From positions 1 through 64,000 of the forward strand of contig JAVTVY010020260.1 of NCBI GenBank assembly GCA_036873755.1: DNA of 64,000 nt, given 5' to 3'. The notes below the pieces were generated by a model, which searched no databases, was not told where the DNA came from, and was given only the letters and a program-made list of their open reading frames with translations. Shown here one piece after another: positions 21,834-31,357 of this stretch. Both the position numbers and the translations under genes were made by a program. Source of the DNA: Hanleya hanleyi (Eukaryota > Mollusca > Polyplacophora > Lepidopleurida > Hanleyidae). How positions within the stretch are numbered: position 1 is the stretch's first letter; each line of letters starts with the position of its first letter.

Positions 21834-22555
21834 TCCCTTACATCTTCCAAAGGCCCTTTTCAGGACCAACCCATCTTTCCGAAAGAGGAAACTTGTAAAC
21901 TCAAAAGCACAAAATAAAAAAAATAACACCAACTCCTGCACATGCACACATACCTAGGTAACAATAGGTAAATAACACATCAATTTCCACGTTAAAGTCC
22001 ATTCCACTCTTTATAATATTACCCCAATGCATTCTGGGTCACGACAGAATGCCTTCATTTTACACCAAATTCACCTAGTCTAAATTTGCCATGTTAAAAT
22101 GTAAAAACCCCTAGTCCGTAGCCGTACACGTTATAGGTGCGCACCTCTCTCTCTCTCTCTCTATCCGTACCCGTATACGTTCTAGTTTTTATTCCACCCT
22201 CACCCTTCGTGAAAGTCCGTGATGATTCGGGCTGTAATGTTATCTGCAATCATTCCGCTCATTTTGCACCAAATTTTTGCATGGGTTAGCCCTAAAACAC
22301 TGAGAAAAAAACCCTGTGTGTTGGAAGTAAGGGGTTGGCCCTGAAAAGGGCCGTTGACGGGGCAGGGATTGTTTTTTGGTGTTGGAGTTTGGTAATACTA
22401 TAGAATATAGAGGACATGATGTAGGACCTGTGATTTGAATTGAATGTGCCAAGTTAGAAGTTCTCTTTCGACAACAATTGGTTGGCCCTGAAAAGGGCCG
22501 TTGAAGTCAATTTGTTGACCCTGTTTTCTTCAGGGGGAGTTTTCCTGTCTACTCC
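21834..22555. other. Non-coding spacer with a CT microsatellite and inverted-repeat arm
   Basis: Contains a (CT)n run at about 22,147-22,163, the left arm of a long inverted repeat (22,101-22,254), and three copies of GGTTGGCCCTGAAAAGGG or a close variant (about 22,332, 22,479; diverged at 19,345). No credible gene. Confidence 0.6.
22101..22254. repeat. Inverted repeat, left arm (partner 23,490-23,640)
   Basis: About 150 bp closely matching the reverse complement of 23,490-23,640, with a further tandem copy at 23,641-23,765. Shared words include ATGATTGCAGATAACATTAC, GGACTTTCACGAAGG and GGACTAGGGGTTTTTAC. The arms enclose the leftward polyP/polyQ gene. Confidence 0.85.
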
Positions 22556-23038
22556 TTACATATCGCTGACGGAAAAATAGCTGTAAGGCTCTATCGTGTA
22601 CCGGTGTTGTTGTCCGTCATCATGGTGCGCAGAAATGGGCATGTCTTGTATGAAGCGAGCTGGTGGTATTTCTCCTATTTCTCCGATAGCCACAAATTCT
22701 GGCTGGACTTGCTGTTGTTGTTGTTGTTGTTGTGTTGGTAGTGGTGGTGGTGGTGGTGGGTGCATTTCCTCCATGGCGTTTTTGATGTGGACCAGCCAGG
22801 CCTCATCGCCCACTGTTCTTGCGGTCATGATCAGGGTCCGGAGATTCTGGACTGCCCCCGGATTGACGTTGTTGTTGTTGTCGTCCATGTACCGGCACCA
22901 TCCTCTAATTTCTTTAAGCCAAAAGTCCTTTACAGCTTTCACCATAGCCTTCTTTTGACACCGGTCGATCTCCCTTTGTATTTCTACCATTCTTCCCGAA
23001 TCCTTTGTTGTGGACATCTTGACCACGCGGTTGTTCAT
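22556..23038 (-). CDS. Unknown polyproline/polyglutamine protein of the Polinton left region
   Basis: 160 aa from ATG 23,038; an internal ATG seven codons later is also possible. Residues 1-85 are charged and probably helical (REIDRCQKKAMVKAVKDFW). A P6-7 run and a Q8 run follow at about 93-112, then a short C-terminal segment with GEIGEIPPARFIQDM. I do not recognise a domain. It is transcribed leftward, with a TATAAAG about 80 bp upstream, inside a 150 bp-armed inverted repeat. The low-complexity runs suggest a regulatory or scaffolding protein, which is speculation. Confidence 0.55.
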   Translation of the reverse strand: MNNRVVKMSTTKDSGRMVEIQREIDRCQKKAMVKAVKDFWLKEIRGWCRYMDDNNNNVNPGAVQNLRTLIMTARTVGDEAWLVHIKNAMEEMHPPPPPPLPTQQQQQQQQVQPEFVAIGEIGEIPPARFIQDMPISAHHDDGQQHRYTIEPYSYFSVSDM

Positions 23039-23118
23039 CTTTCTTTCTTCAAATAGGTATACACGTCTTTACAGTACGGTGAAAGGTTTTGGAATGCCGC
23101 TCACCACGCTCCAGCTGG

Positions 23119-23125
23119 CTTTATA
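23119..23125 (-). promoter_or_regulatory. TATA box (TATAAAG) for the polyP/polyQ gene
   Basis: Minus strand, about 81 bp upstream of ATG 23,038. Confidence 0.5.
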
Positions 23126-23265
23126 CTGACATACAGGTGATTTTCATTGGCTGTTTCAACCTCGGTGATACTGGCTTCATTGGTTCTTTTTAGGGATAGC
23201 GGATTGGCTCTTTTTATAGCCATCTCATTGGCTCTTATTCGGGTCTGCTCATTGGCCAATAGTGG

Positions 23266-23765
23266 GGGCCCCCACCCTTCCTGGGTTACGCCAGAATCCC
23301 GTCATTTTGCACGAAATTCGTCTAGTGGAAATTTCCATGTTAAATGATTGCGTGTATTAATAACATGAGAGTCGATGTACACATCGCTGATGGGTGCCTA
23401 TGCCGACGTGCGTGCGACCACCCTTCCTGGGTTAACTCTCAATCCACATATTTTGCACGAAAATTCGTCTATGGCCAATTCCCAGGTTAAATGATTGCAG
23501 ATAACATTACAGCCCGAATCATCACGGACTTTCACGAAGGATGAGGGTGGAATAAAAACTATAAAGTATACGGGTACGGATAGAGAGCGGTGCGAAAAAA
23601 AACCCTATAACGTGTACGGCTACGGACTAGGGGTTTTTACTCACGAGTCATTACGGACTTTCACGAAGGGTGAGGGTGGAATAAAAACTAGAACGGTTAC
23701 GGGTACGGATAGAGAGAGGTGCGCACCTATAACGTGTACGGTTACGGACTAGGGGTTTTTACTCA
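23266..23765. repeat. Upstream module repeats and inverted-repeat right arms
   Basis: Two copies of CACCCTTCCTGGGTTA, ATTTTGCACGAAA and CATGTTAAATGATTGC-type words (about 23,272-23,350 and 23,430-23,495), also present diverged at 22,030-22,100. They are followed by two tandem copies of the inverted-repeat arm (23,490-23,640 and 23,641-23,765). The block lies just upstream of the first PC4-like gene. Confidence 0.75.
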
Positions 23766-23802
23766 CGAGTCATCACAGACTTTCACGAAGGGCAAGAATC
23801 GA

Positions 23803-23808
23803 TATATA
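23803..23808 (+). promoter_or_regulatory. TATATA element for the first tandem PC4-like gene
   Basis: About 40 bp upstream of ATG 23,845. It is followed by TGTCATTCACCG, which also occurs downstream of the TATA box of the next gene (24,604). Confidence 0.5.
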
Positions 23809-23844
23809 CACATTTGCCTCGTCGGTGTTTTGTCATTCACCGCT

Positions 23845-24540
23845 ATGGCAGCGCACGGAGCGGAGCTTGCCTTCTTCCAACTCACGCCTGACGTCATCCT
23901 CATCGTCTATGACCATGAACTGCAGCTCATCGAAGAACATCCCCGAGAGGTGAAGCTATGTTTAACCCTAGCAGGATGGACTCTATTGACACGGTTGTTA
24001 CAGGGAAAAGAGCCCGAAGTCGATTTCATGCACGTGGGAGTCGGTGTCTACCTACGAAGTGGTAGAGATGATTCTTTTTTTCCCCGGTTAGAACAGTGTG
24101 GTGGTGCCTCTATCCTACTCCGTCCGGCATTATGGCAGGCGCTGAAAGCTATTATCACCGACGTCCACGACGTACTCCACCCCCAGGCGCACTCTGTAGC
24201 TACCCGCACTCTTACACCGGACTGCACCCTATTGTTGTATCCCCAACGCGTGGAGCTCATCGATGACGACAGTAGGTGTTGGTGTACGTCTGAACCAGCG
24301 CGTGTCTCTTTATCCCCGGAAGGCTGGACTACCTTGAAACGGGTGTTATGGGGTGACCTCGACGGTGATAGCATTCACCTGTGTGACGACGTCTACATTT
24401 TCCGCGGTCCCTATTTTGCTCGACTCCTTTGTCTCAAGCGATGTGGTTTTATTCTGGACCTCGGTCTATGGACGGCTTTGGAACAAGTAGTCCCCATGGT
24501 CGATGAAGTACTATCTCTACAGGATAATCCGTCAGAATAG
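23845..24540 (+). CDS. Tandem PC4-like domain protein
   Basis: 231 aa from ATG 23,845; the frame is open upstream but only through repeat sequence. Two similar halves of about 110 residues follow one pattern: LTPD, a beta-rich stretch, LTLAGWTLL or LSPEGWTTLKRVL, an I/F-H-x-D/V-V-Y motif, then a final helix (LLRPALWQALKAI; LDLGLWTALEQVV). This matches the strand-helix layout of PC4-like ssDNA-binding domains, in particular the G-x-x-L-x-x-x-x-W-x-x-L end. Such proteins could coat single-stranded replication intermediates or act in transcription. It lies upstream of a paralogue on the same strand. Assignment by eye. Confidence 0.6.
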   Translation: MAAHGAELAFFQLTPDVILIVYDHELQLIEEHPREVKLCLTLAGWTLLTRLLQGKEPEVDFMHVGVGVYLRSGRDDSFFPRLEQCGGASILLRPALWQALKAIITDVHDVLHPQAHSVATRTLTPDCTLLLYPQRVELIDDDSRCWCTSEPARVSLSPEGWTTLKRVLWGDLDGDSIHLCDDVYIFRGPYFARLLCLKRCGFILDLGLWTALEQVVPMVDEVLSLQDNPSE

Positions 24541-24574
24541 TACGACTCAGTCTGTGTCCACCTGGTATTGACAC

Positions 24575-24582
24575 TATAAATA
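24575..24582 (+). promoter_or_regulatory. TATA box (TATAAATA) for the second PC4-like gene
   Basis: Located between the two PC4-like genes, about 30 bp before TGTCATTCACCG, the same initiator-region word as in the upstream paralogue. Confidence 0.65.
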
Positions 24583-24632
24583 CCAGGGTGAGACAGAGTG
24601 TGTGTCATTCACCGTTCGACATTGGAGCAAGC

Positions 24633-25189
24633 ATGTCACCCGACCTACAGCCATCCTGCCCCTTACACCCCAGGCGGGGTTACACGTCTATGAAGATAAA
24701 GTCACCCTGGTGGAAGACCGTGGAGATATTTGCTGGTCGCCTGCTGAGACCGTATCGAATACGGTGACGCTACCTCGTGACGGCTGGACCAAATTTAAAC
24801 GCGTGTTGAGCGGCGAGCTCGACGGACCAGTCATCCACATAGACAATGCCATCTACGTATACCGTGCCACCTTCTTCCTACACCTGGGCCGCTACCAAGA
24901 CCCTACGCGAGGCTTCACCCTAGTCCCCGATCTGTGGTCGGCCTTGGAGAAAGTGGTGCCTATTGTGGACCAGCTGTTTACACCGGACGAGCGGTCATCA
25001 TACCAGGTGGGGTGGGCTCGTGCTATGGAGGACGCGCTGGCTGAACCCCATGAACAACTACATGAACCCGATACAGCCTTGGAACAGAAAAGTACTATAT
25101 CTATAGGGTGCACAGAGGCTAGAGTGTCAGTGTCACCTGATGAAGCGAACACACCACATCCGGACGGGGACCCAGGGGCACCCCGATGA
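24633..25189 (+). pseudogene. PC4-like paralogue with disturbed N-terminus
   Basis: The main frame runs to 25,189 and contains one PC4-like unit (VTLPRDGWTKFKRVLSGELD, VYRATFFLHLGRY, GFTLVPDLWSALEKVVPIVD), similar to the second half of the neighbouring protein. The nearest ATG after the TATA box (24,633) is in another frame, while the long frame has no ATG at a suitable place (a GTG is at 24,602). A one-base indel shortly after the ATG is the simplest explanation. The C-terminal 60 residues are acidic and low complexity. Next comes integrase, with no clear promoter between. Confidence 0.55.
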
Positions 25190-25248
25190 GGGGTAGGAAG
25201 ACAGTGATGAGGAGGTCCTGAAAGGGGAAAAAGGGGTCGGCATCTACA

Positions 25249-26312
25249 GTGAACAAGGTGTTAACCGATTTGTATTACAACCCTACCAGTCCAGCCGCGT
25301 ATAGCGCTGTGGGAGCACTCGCTCGAGCTGCCCATTCCCAAGGCATCAGTCGAACTGAAGTTCGAGATTGGTTAAAAACCCAAGACACTTATAGTTTACA
25401 TCGAGCAGCCCGACGACATTTTCGCCGTAACCGAGTCATCGTAGGAGGCATAGACGCACAATGGCAGGCTGACTTAGTGGATATGAGTCGATTTGCACCT
25501 CACAATGATGGACATCGGTACATGTTGACCTGTATCGATATTTTATCCAAGTACGCATGGGTACTACCCATTCGCACCAAAACAGGAGAGAATCTGGTAC
25601 GGCGTTCCAGCAGATTTTCAAGACGGGGCGCAAACCCCTCTATTTGCAAACGGATGAAGGCACAGAATTTCTCAACCGACCCTTTCAAGCCTTTCTTAAG
25701 AAACAGAAGGTATTTTTCTTCCATACGTACAACGAGACCAAAGCCTCTGTGGTGGAACGATTCAATCGGACCTTCAAAGGCCGAATGTACAAGTATTTTA
25801 CCGCCCAAAACACCCGACGGTACATCGATGTACTACCTCAACTCGTCCAAGGGTACAATCGAGCCTATCGTCGCAGTATCCAGCGAGCCCCCCTCGATGT
25901 GACAGAACGCAACGAACATCAAGTGCGTGGTACCCTGTACTCACCCAGTCCACCATCACTCACGTCACCCCGTTACAAACGCGGAGATGTGGTACGGATC
26001 AGTAAAGTGAAAGGACAATTTGAGAAAAGTTACTTGCCCAACTGGAGTGACGAGCACTTTGTCATCGTTCGCCATAAACGTCGACAGCCACACGTCTATC
26101 AACTGGAAGATCTACAAGGAGAAACACTGCAAGGCACGTTTTACGAGGCAGAATTACAACCCGTCGTGAAAACACCGAAAGACTACTACACGGTGGAAAA
26201 GATTTTGAAAATGGAACGTCGACGTGGCTTCCCCTATCATTTCGTCAAATGGCAAGGTTGGCCCCGTTCGTTTAATTCCTGGGTGTCAGGCCGTGACATG
26301 AAACGCCTATAA
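25249..26312 (+). pseudogene. Polinton integrase (DDE, chromodomain), one frameshift
   Basis: Retroviral-type integrase that would insert the element. The first frame holds the N-terminal region and the first catalytic Asp (DAQWQADLVDM). The frame changes at about 25,593-25,600. The second frame has LQTDEGTEF (second Asp) and TKASVVERFNRTFKGRM (catalytic Glu), then an SH3-like region, and a C-terminal chromodomain (VEKILKMERRRGFPYHFVKW, ending FNSWVSGRDMKRL). The frame begins at GTG rather than ATG, so the start codon may also be mutated. Combined length of about 350 aa is normal for Polinton integrases. Chromodomains usually guide integration to methylated-histone chromatin. Confidence 0.9.
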
Positions 26313-26356
26313 ATTCTAACCCCTATCACCTCCATCCTTCAGTGTAGGGTTGTACC

Positions 26357-26839
26357 ATGGATAGTGCACATCTACCCTTACTGTTACGGACTCGAAAAGC
26401 ACAAGTCGGTACTGTAGTGTGTCTAGTAGTGCTTCTGGGTACCTTATTTGGAGGCGTGTTCTACGATTTGGCGTACGTGATATCGTGTTTCAACACCCTT
26501 CGTCCAACAATTCCACCTCAATCAACCACCACCACCACCACCACTACGACTCCTACGCCATCTTCTACCACCACCACCACCACTACGACTCCTACGACGC
26601 GGCCGACGACGTCAACTCACCGCCAGCCTCCCGTCATATCAACCCAGAGACACCCCTATACGACGCCCCGTACTACTACTACTACTACGACTCGACCTGA
26701 TCACCAGCCTCCGTCTACCCTGAGACACCCTTCACCCAGTACACCGACGCTAAAAACATTTAGAGTGCACTCCCGTGAATCACGTTTACCACGGCAACGG
26801 TACCCACCGTTCCACTACGAGCCCCTATCCGAACCCTAA
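26357..26839 (+). CDS. Single-pass membrane protein with Thr-rich stalk
   Basis: 160 aa. A basic N-terminus (RTRKAQ) precedes one hydrophobic segment at about residues 16-45 (VGTVVCLVVLLGTLFGGVFY and YVISCF). Then come threonine-rich mucin-like tracts built on ACC/ACG codons (about 55-110) and a basic, proline-rich tail. The layout suggests a type II membrane protein or a virion surface stalk; I cannot assign it to a family. It sits between integrase and the packaging ATPase on the same strand. Confidence 0.5.
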   Translation: MDSAHLPLLLRTRKAQVGTVVCLVVLLGTLFGGVFYDLAYVISCFNTLRPTIPPQSTTTTTTTTTPTPSSTTTTTTTTPTTRPTTSTHRQPPVISTQRHPYTTPRTTTTTTTRPDHQPPSTLRHPSPSTPTLKTFRVHSRESRLPRQRYPPFHYEPLSEP

Positions 26840-26858
26840 ATCACCCTCATAAAAAACT

Positions 26859-27473
26859 ATGGATCCTCGGTGGCAGCATCCTTTCACGTGTCTCATCGCT
26901 GGACCGACAGGGTCGGGAAAAACACACTTCGTTCAACGCCTCATCCAACACGGGTCGGCCCTCATTTCACCGCCCGTAGCTCGCATCCTGTGGTGTTATG
27001 GAGCTTGGCAACCCGCGTACGAGGAACTGGCACGTCTCCCGGGACTCACCTTAGTGGAAGGCTTACCCCCTGAGGATACGCCAAAAGACACGTTGGTCGT
27101 GGTGGACGATCTCATGACGGAAACGGACAGTCGAATCACCCGTCTCTTTACCAAAGGAAGCCATCATCGTCGGTTGAGCATCATCTACATCGTGCAGAAT
27201 CTCTTCAGTAAGAACAAAGAGCACAGGAACATTAGTTTGAATGCTCAGTATGTGGTGTTATTCAAACACCCCAGAGACGCTTCCCAAATTATGCACCTGG
27301 CCCAACAGATGTACCCTAAAAACACGGCCTTTGTACGAGAAGCCTTTGAAGATGCTACCCAAGGAGCTCACGGGTATCTACTCATCGACTTGAAACAAGA
27401 CACCCCCTCGACCCTTCGATTGCGCGCCCACATTTTCCCCGGAGAGGTGCAGACGGCGTACACACCCAAATAA
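26859..27473 (+). CDS. Genome-packaging ATPase (FtsK/HerA, A32-like)
   Basis: 204 aa, intact. Walker A is GPTGSGKTHF at about residues 14-23 and Walker B is TLVVVDDLM at about 80-88. A sensor-like IIYIVQNLF follows near 111-119. Length and spacing match the Polinton ATPase, homologous to poxvirus A32-type packaging ATPases that pump DNA into capsids. It starts 19 bases after the upstream stop codon, with CATAAAAAAC just before the ATG as a weak TATA-like signal. One of the few genes of this element without a break. Confidence 0.93.
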   Translation: MDPRWQHPFTCLIAGPTGSGKTHFVQRLIQHGSALISPPVARILWCYGAWQPAYEELARLPGLTLVEGLPPEDTPKDTLVVVDDLMTETDSRITRLFTKGSHHRRLSIIYIVQNLFSKNKEHRNISLNAQYVVLFKHPRDASQIMHLAQQMYPKNTAFVREAFEDATQGAHGYLLIDLKQDTPSTLRLRAHIFPGEVQTAYTPK

Positions 27474-27681
27474 AAGAAGACAACCCACTCTAGCCGTCAC
27501 AATCATGTCTGCACGGATACGCAAGCACGCGCCGGCCCTCCGCGTATTACGCAGCGCGCCACCGGAGGTGGGCCGGGCCCTGGTGCGCGGCGCGGATCCC
27601 GACTTGGTACGGTGTTTGTGTGAAGTGGCGCATAATGTGTTAAAAAAAAAATTTTACAAGTAAATTTTCTGTTATTAAGCT

Positions 27682-27814
27682 AAAACTTACCTCACTTCCA
27701 CTCTTTGCATTTCTTGTCTACATGAAATATCACAGTAAGAATTTAAATGACACAGTTATCTCCCCTGCTAGTCACCTGATTGCATAGCTACCCACAATTC
27801 TACTTCCTTCTTGT
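27682..27814. repeat. DIRS inverted terminal repeat (left)
   Basis: About 133 bp nearly identical to the reverse complement of 33,938-34,067 (shared words ACTTACCTCACTTCCACTC, GATTGCATAGCTACCCACAA). The outermost 37 bp differ between the two ends, as is typical of DIRS elements. Confidence 0.9.
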
Positions 27815-27871
27815 TCCACTGCGATACATGGTCTGGATGTATCATAGCGGGGAGGTTGGGTGGGCATCACT

Positions 27872-27968
27872 GGAAGTGAGGTAAGTTTTAGCTTAATAAC
27901 AGAAAATTTACTTGTAAAATTTTTTTGTTATTTGCGCTGAAAACTTACCTCACTTCCACTCTTTGCAT
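27872..27968. repeat. DIRS internal complementary region
   Basis: 27,872-27,926 is the reverse complement of the left end and 27,927-27,968 the reverse complement of the right end. It serves as the template that joins the termini into a circular intermediate. Confidence 0.9.
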
Positions 27969-28262
27969 AGAATGCCACCGTAAGGTAGGTGGGCAAACTG
28001 ATACAATCCGTGGTAGTGATAAATGCCATACAAAGTGACTAGATCAAAGTAGAAATCATAGATCTTCTACCCCACAGAGGATCCATGAAATCATACAACA
28101 GTAATAACCTGTATGCCTATGGTACACAGGGAACCTCTGTTGCTACTCTGACTTCAAGGCTGAGATGCAAGATACGCCCCCCCCTTTTTTTCGAAAGGGG
28201 CCGAGAGAAAAAAAGCACTCACCCGCAAGCAGGGTTACAACTGTACGCCCGGACTTTTGTAG

Positions 28263-29450
28263 CTATAATGCTGGCCTCGGTCCCCCTGACACCCGCTGTG
28301 CGGTCACAAGTGGGCCGATGGAATAGAGGTCGTTACATGCCAACGTCATGTCCCGGAGATAGTAGGAGGCAAATGTCGTGTTTGACCTCCAGTAGCACGC
28401 CCTCATAATGTCAGTCACCGATCTGTTGGACCATAGAGGCCATGATGCCGCTAATGCCCTAATCTCGTGACCCGAAACGTTTACAAGCGCGGCTTGCCTA
28501 TCAGTAGCCGTGGAGTACGCTAGCCGAATCGTATTTTTGAGCCAACTCGAGATAGTGTTTTTACTTATTTCTTGTTTGGCTTTGGGATCGAAAGGGATAA
28601 ACAAACGCCTCCTTCCCGCTCTGATCTCCTCTGTACGATTCAGGTAACACGCAAGAGCCCGAACCGGACACATTAACATGTCTGATTCAAGACCGGACGA
28701 AAGGAAATCAGATAAGGCTGGAATTGTGAACTCTCGAGATATGGAATCGTAGAGGGCTTGATTCTTGGCCACAAACTCAGGAACCGTTGTGAGAACTACC
28801 TTGCTCCAGTTCCTAGAGTGTCTGATGTTCCTTTTATCGAGCGCATGCAGCTCTGACACCCTAGCTGCTGAAGCAAGAGCCAACAAAAACGAAGTTTTGT
28901 ATGATAAATATTTTAGCTCAATAGCCTCTATTGGCTCGAAAGGTGGCTCTCCTAATTGCCGAAGTACTAAGGCTAAGTCCCACTTAGGTAATTTCGGAAC
29001 AGCCGACTGACCAGTTATCTTGTATGACTTGATTAGTGCAGATAAATTTGGATCAGTCGAGGGATTAATCCCAGTACCCAGTAGAATAGGTTGAGCAATA
29101 GCTGCCCTATAACCTTCTACCGTAGCGGGCACCAGGCCCCTATCCCTGAACAGGTACAATAGAAACTCTGCTACTTCAGGGATAGTGGCGCATGATGGAT
29201 TGATATCCCTCTCTCCACACCAAAGATCGAAGATTGCCCACTTTGAGTTGTATACAGCGGAAGAGGACGGTCGAATTGATTGTGCCATTCGGCGCCCAAC
29301 CTCCGCTGAAAATCCCGCCTGAGCGAAGTGCTGCTTGAGCACTTGCACACGTGGTAGTGGAACAGTCCTGGCTGGCTGTGGAATGTCGACGTTCCGGGCT
29401 GGCGCAGTAGATTGTGCCATACCGGAAGCTGTCTTGGTACATCTACCAGA
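28263..29450 (-). CDS. DIRS tyrosine recombinase (YR)
   Basis: The open frame extends to 31,283, but residues upstream of about 29,450 overlap the RT/RNase H gene in another frame and look like a shadow. The C-terminal 350-400 residues carry the lambda-integrase fold: a SAM-like N-terminal region (VYNSKWAIFDLWC, VEGYRAAIAQ), first catalytic Arg in ASAARVSELHAL, HxxR-type box in SGHEIRALAASW, and catalytic Tyr in TTFASYYL. It integrates the circular DNA copy and so leaves no target duplication. Expression probably needs an internal start or frameshift, as in other DIRS elements. Confidence 0.88.
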   Translation of the reverse strand, partial: SGRCTKTASGMAQSTAPARNVDIPQPARTVPLPRVQVLKQHFAQAGFSAEVGRRMAQSIRPSSSAVYNSKWAIFDLWCGERDINPSCATIPEVAEFLLYLFRDRGLVPATVEGYRAAIAQPILLGTGINPSTDPNLSALIKSYKITGQSAVPKLPKWDLALVLRQLGEPPFEPIEAIELKYLSYKTSFLLALASAARVSELHALDKRNIRHSRNWSKVVLTTVPEFVAKNQALYDSISREFTIPALSDFLSSGLESDMLMCPVRALACYLNRTEEIRAGRRRLFIPFDPKAKQEISKNTISSWLKNTIRLAYSTATDRQAALVNVSGHEIRALAASWPLWSNRSVTDIMRACYWRSNTTFASYYLRDMTLACNDLYSIGPLVTAQRVSGGPRPAL

Positions 29451-31357
29451 AGATCCAATAGTTCCGGGAACCACGGCCTTGCCGGCCACCACGGAACAAT
29501 CAGGTAAACGACACACATGTGTTCGCGGATCTTCTGAAGTACCTTCGCTAGGATAGCTGGAGGAGGGAACGCATATGCTACCATCCTTGACCAGTCCTGC
29601 GATAGTGCGTCCACTGCATATGCCGACGGATCCGGAACCGGCGACATGAACAGGGGCAGTAGATTGTTGCGCCGAGTGGCGAACAGATCTATGTGTGGCA
29701 TCTCCCAGACATGAGCTATTTGTTTTAGTATGTCTGGGTGAAGTTGCCACTCCGTGGGAATTATCTGATTCCGTCGTGAAAGCGAATCCGCTAAGACGTT
29801 CAGTACCCCCGGGATGTGCCTGGCCAACACCGATATGTTGTTGTCCCAGCACAGACCGAAAAAGATTTCCGCTTGGCTTTGTAATTGCGGAGATCTCGTC
29901 CCCCCCTGCTTGTTGATATAGGACACGACTGATGTGTTGTCCGTCGCAACTAGCAGGTTCTTGTCGGTCAATACGCTCACCCACGTGCGGATGGCATGTG
30001 TCACTGCCATAAACTCCAACACGTTTATATGGTACGAGCGTTCCTCGATTGTCCATAACCCGGATGTCGACTTGGACTCGAGGTGGGCTCCCCATCCTTC
30101 CATAGATGCGTCCGTGAACAGGTGATGTGACGGACGAAACGGAAGTAGGGACACACCTGGCATAACGTTGAGTGGATCCAGCCACCATTGGAGGCATTGT
30201 TTGACTAGTGGTGTTACAGGTATCCACGGATTCAACTGCCTTTCGACCCATTGATGATTGAAGTAAATCATTAAGGGACGAAGCTGCAACCGCCCTCTTG
30301 GTGTTACGTCCTGTGTTGACGTCAAGAGGCCGATTATCGCAGCAAAGTGTAAAGCCCTGGCCTGAGATAACTTGAGGAACTGAGGTATCTTCGTCGTTAT
30401 CTTTAGCCATCGATCTTCTGGGGGTTTGGCGAGAGCTCGTAGCGTATCGTATTCCACCCCCAGAAATTTGCGCCTTTGTGAAGGAATCAGCTCTGATTTC
30501 TCTTCGTGTGGGATGTATCCCAGAGAAGTCAATATCCTTAAGACAAACTGTGTGTCTAGGATTAACTGCTCCTTGCAGGCATTCCTTAGCAGGGAGTCGT
30601 CGATATAAAAGTGGTACTTTATACCTAGACTGTGCAGGAATTGTGCCACTGGTGTAAACACTCGTGTGAACACCCAAGGGGAAGTGGATAGGCCGAACGG
30701 AAGCACTTGAATTTGGAAGCGTCGTTTGCCGACCATGAATCTCAAGTACTTCCTGTCCCCCGGATGTATCGGGATATGCAGGTATGCATCCCTTAAATCC
30801 AGAGAAGTCAGCCATTCCCCTTGTCCGAGTACTGTCCGGATAGACCGGAAGGACTCCATGCGGAAGTGTGGCGGTGGAGTGAGGTAGTCCTTGTTGAGGC
30901 GCTTTAGGTTTATAACCATGCGCATCTCGGACGTGTCTTTCTTGGGGACCAGAAAGACCGGCGAATAGAACCCGGGTGACGTGTCCGAAACCGGAAGCTC
31001 TATTACAGCTGCCTTCTCTATCAGCTTGTCCACAGAGGACTGTATCGCTGATAGATGACCCGTTCGTAATGGTATACGAGACGGAAGGGGATGAGCAGTC
31101 AAGGGAGGAAGCGTGTCGAACAATAGGCGATAGCCGTATCTGATCGTTCGAATGACCCACGCTTCCGTCCCGATCCTTATCCAGTTCCTCCAAAACAACT
31201 GCAGCCTTCCCCCTACCGGAAGGTCTAGTTGCTGGGGAACTGGAAACATTATGTCTCGGTGTTTCCGCCATACCGGAAGCCACCCGGTACGGCCCAAGAC
31301 ATCAGGAATCCTTCTTTGACTGCTTAGATTTCCCCTTGCCCTGCTTCTTATGGCCAT
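29171..31357 (-). CDS. DIRS reverse transcriptase / RNase H
   Basis: 728 aa. RT region: EMRMVINLKRLN, LTSLDLRDAYLHIPI (catalytic Asp), QVLPFGLSTSPWVF, and FYIDDSLL (YxDD box). RNase H region: HLFTDASMEGWGAHL, INVLEFMAVTHAI (Glu) and LVATDNTSVVSYINKQGG, then the DIRS-type tail (LADSLSRRNQ, HIDLFATRRNN). It overlaps the end of ORF1 by 56 nt and the recombinase by about 280 nt, so three genes are packed in overlapping frames. No internal stop is seen. Confidence 0.93.
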   Translation of the reverse strand: MAIRSRARGNLSSQRRIPDVLGRTGWLPVWRKHRDIMFPVPQQLDLPVGGRLQLFWRNWIRIGTEAWVIRTIRYGYRLLFDTLPPLTAHPLPSRIPLRTGHLSAIQSSVDKLIEKAAVIELPVSDTSPGFYSPVFLVPKKDTSEMRMVINLKRLNKDYLTPPPHFRMESFRSIRTVLGQGEWLTSLDLRDAYLHIPIHPGDRKYLRFMVGKRRFQIQVLPFGLSTSPWVFTRVFTPVAQFLHSLGIKYHFYIDDSLLRNACKEQLILDTQFVLRILTSLGYIPHEEKSELIPSQRRKFLGVEYDTLRALAKPPEDRWLKITTKIPQFLKLSQARALHFAAIIGLLTSTQDVTPRGRLQLRPLMIYFNHQWVERQLNPWIPVTPLVKQCLQWWLDPLNVMPGVSLLPFRPSHHLFTDASMEGWGAHLESKSTSGLWTIEERSYHINVLEFMAVTHAIRTWVSVLTDKNLLVATDNTSVVSYINKQGGTRSPQLQSQAEIFFGLCWDNNISVLARHIPGVLNVLADSLSRRNQIIPTEWQLHPDILKQIAHVWEMPHIDLFATRRNNLLPLFMSPVPDPSAYAVDALSQDWSRMVAYAFPPPAILAKVLQKIREHMCVVYLIVPWWPARPWFPELLDLLVDVPRQLPVWHNLLRQPGTSTFHSQPGLFHYHVCKCSSSTSLRRDFQRRLGAEWHNQFDRPLPLYTTQSGQSSIFGVERGISIHHAPLSLK

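Noticed and set aside
22101..23640. Inverted repeats as the Polinton terminal inverted repeats
   Set aside because: They enclose only one small gene and lie inside the element, with viral-type genes on both sides.
24602..24640. GTG at 24,602 as a genuine start codon
   Set aside because: The genome is eukaryotic; the conserved TGTCATTCACCG word here is 5' UTR in the paralogue, so an indel after ATG 24,633 is more likely.
29450..31283. N-terminal 600 residues of the DIRS recombinase frame
   Set aside because: They overlap the RT/RNase H gene in another frame and look like a shadow; only the C-terminal part has recombinase motifs.
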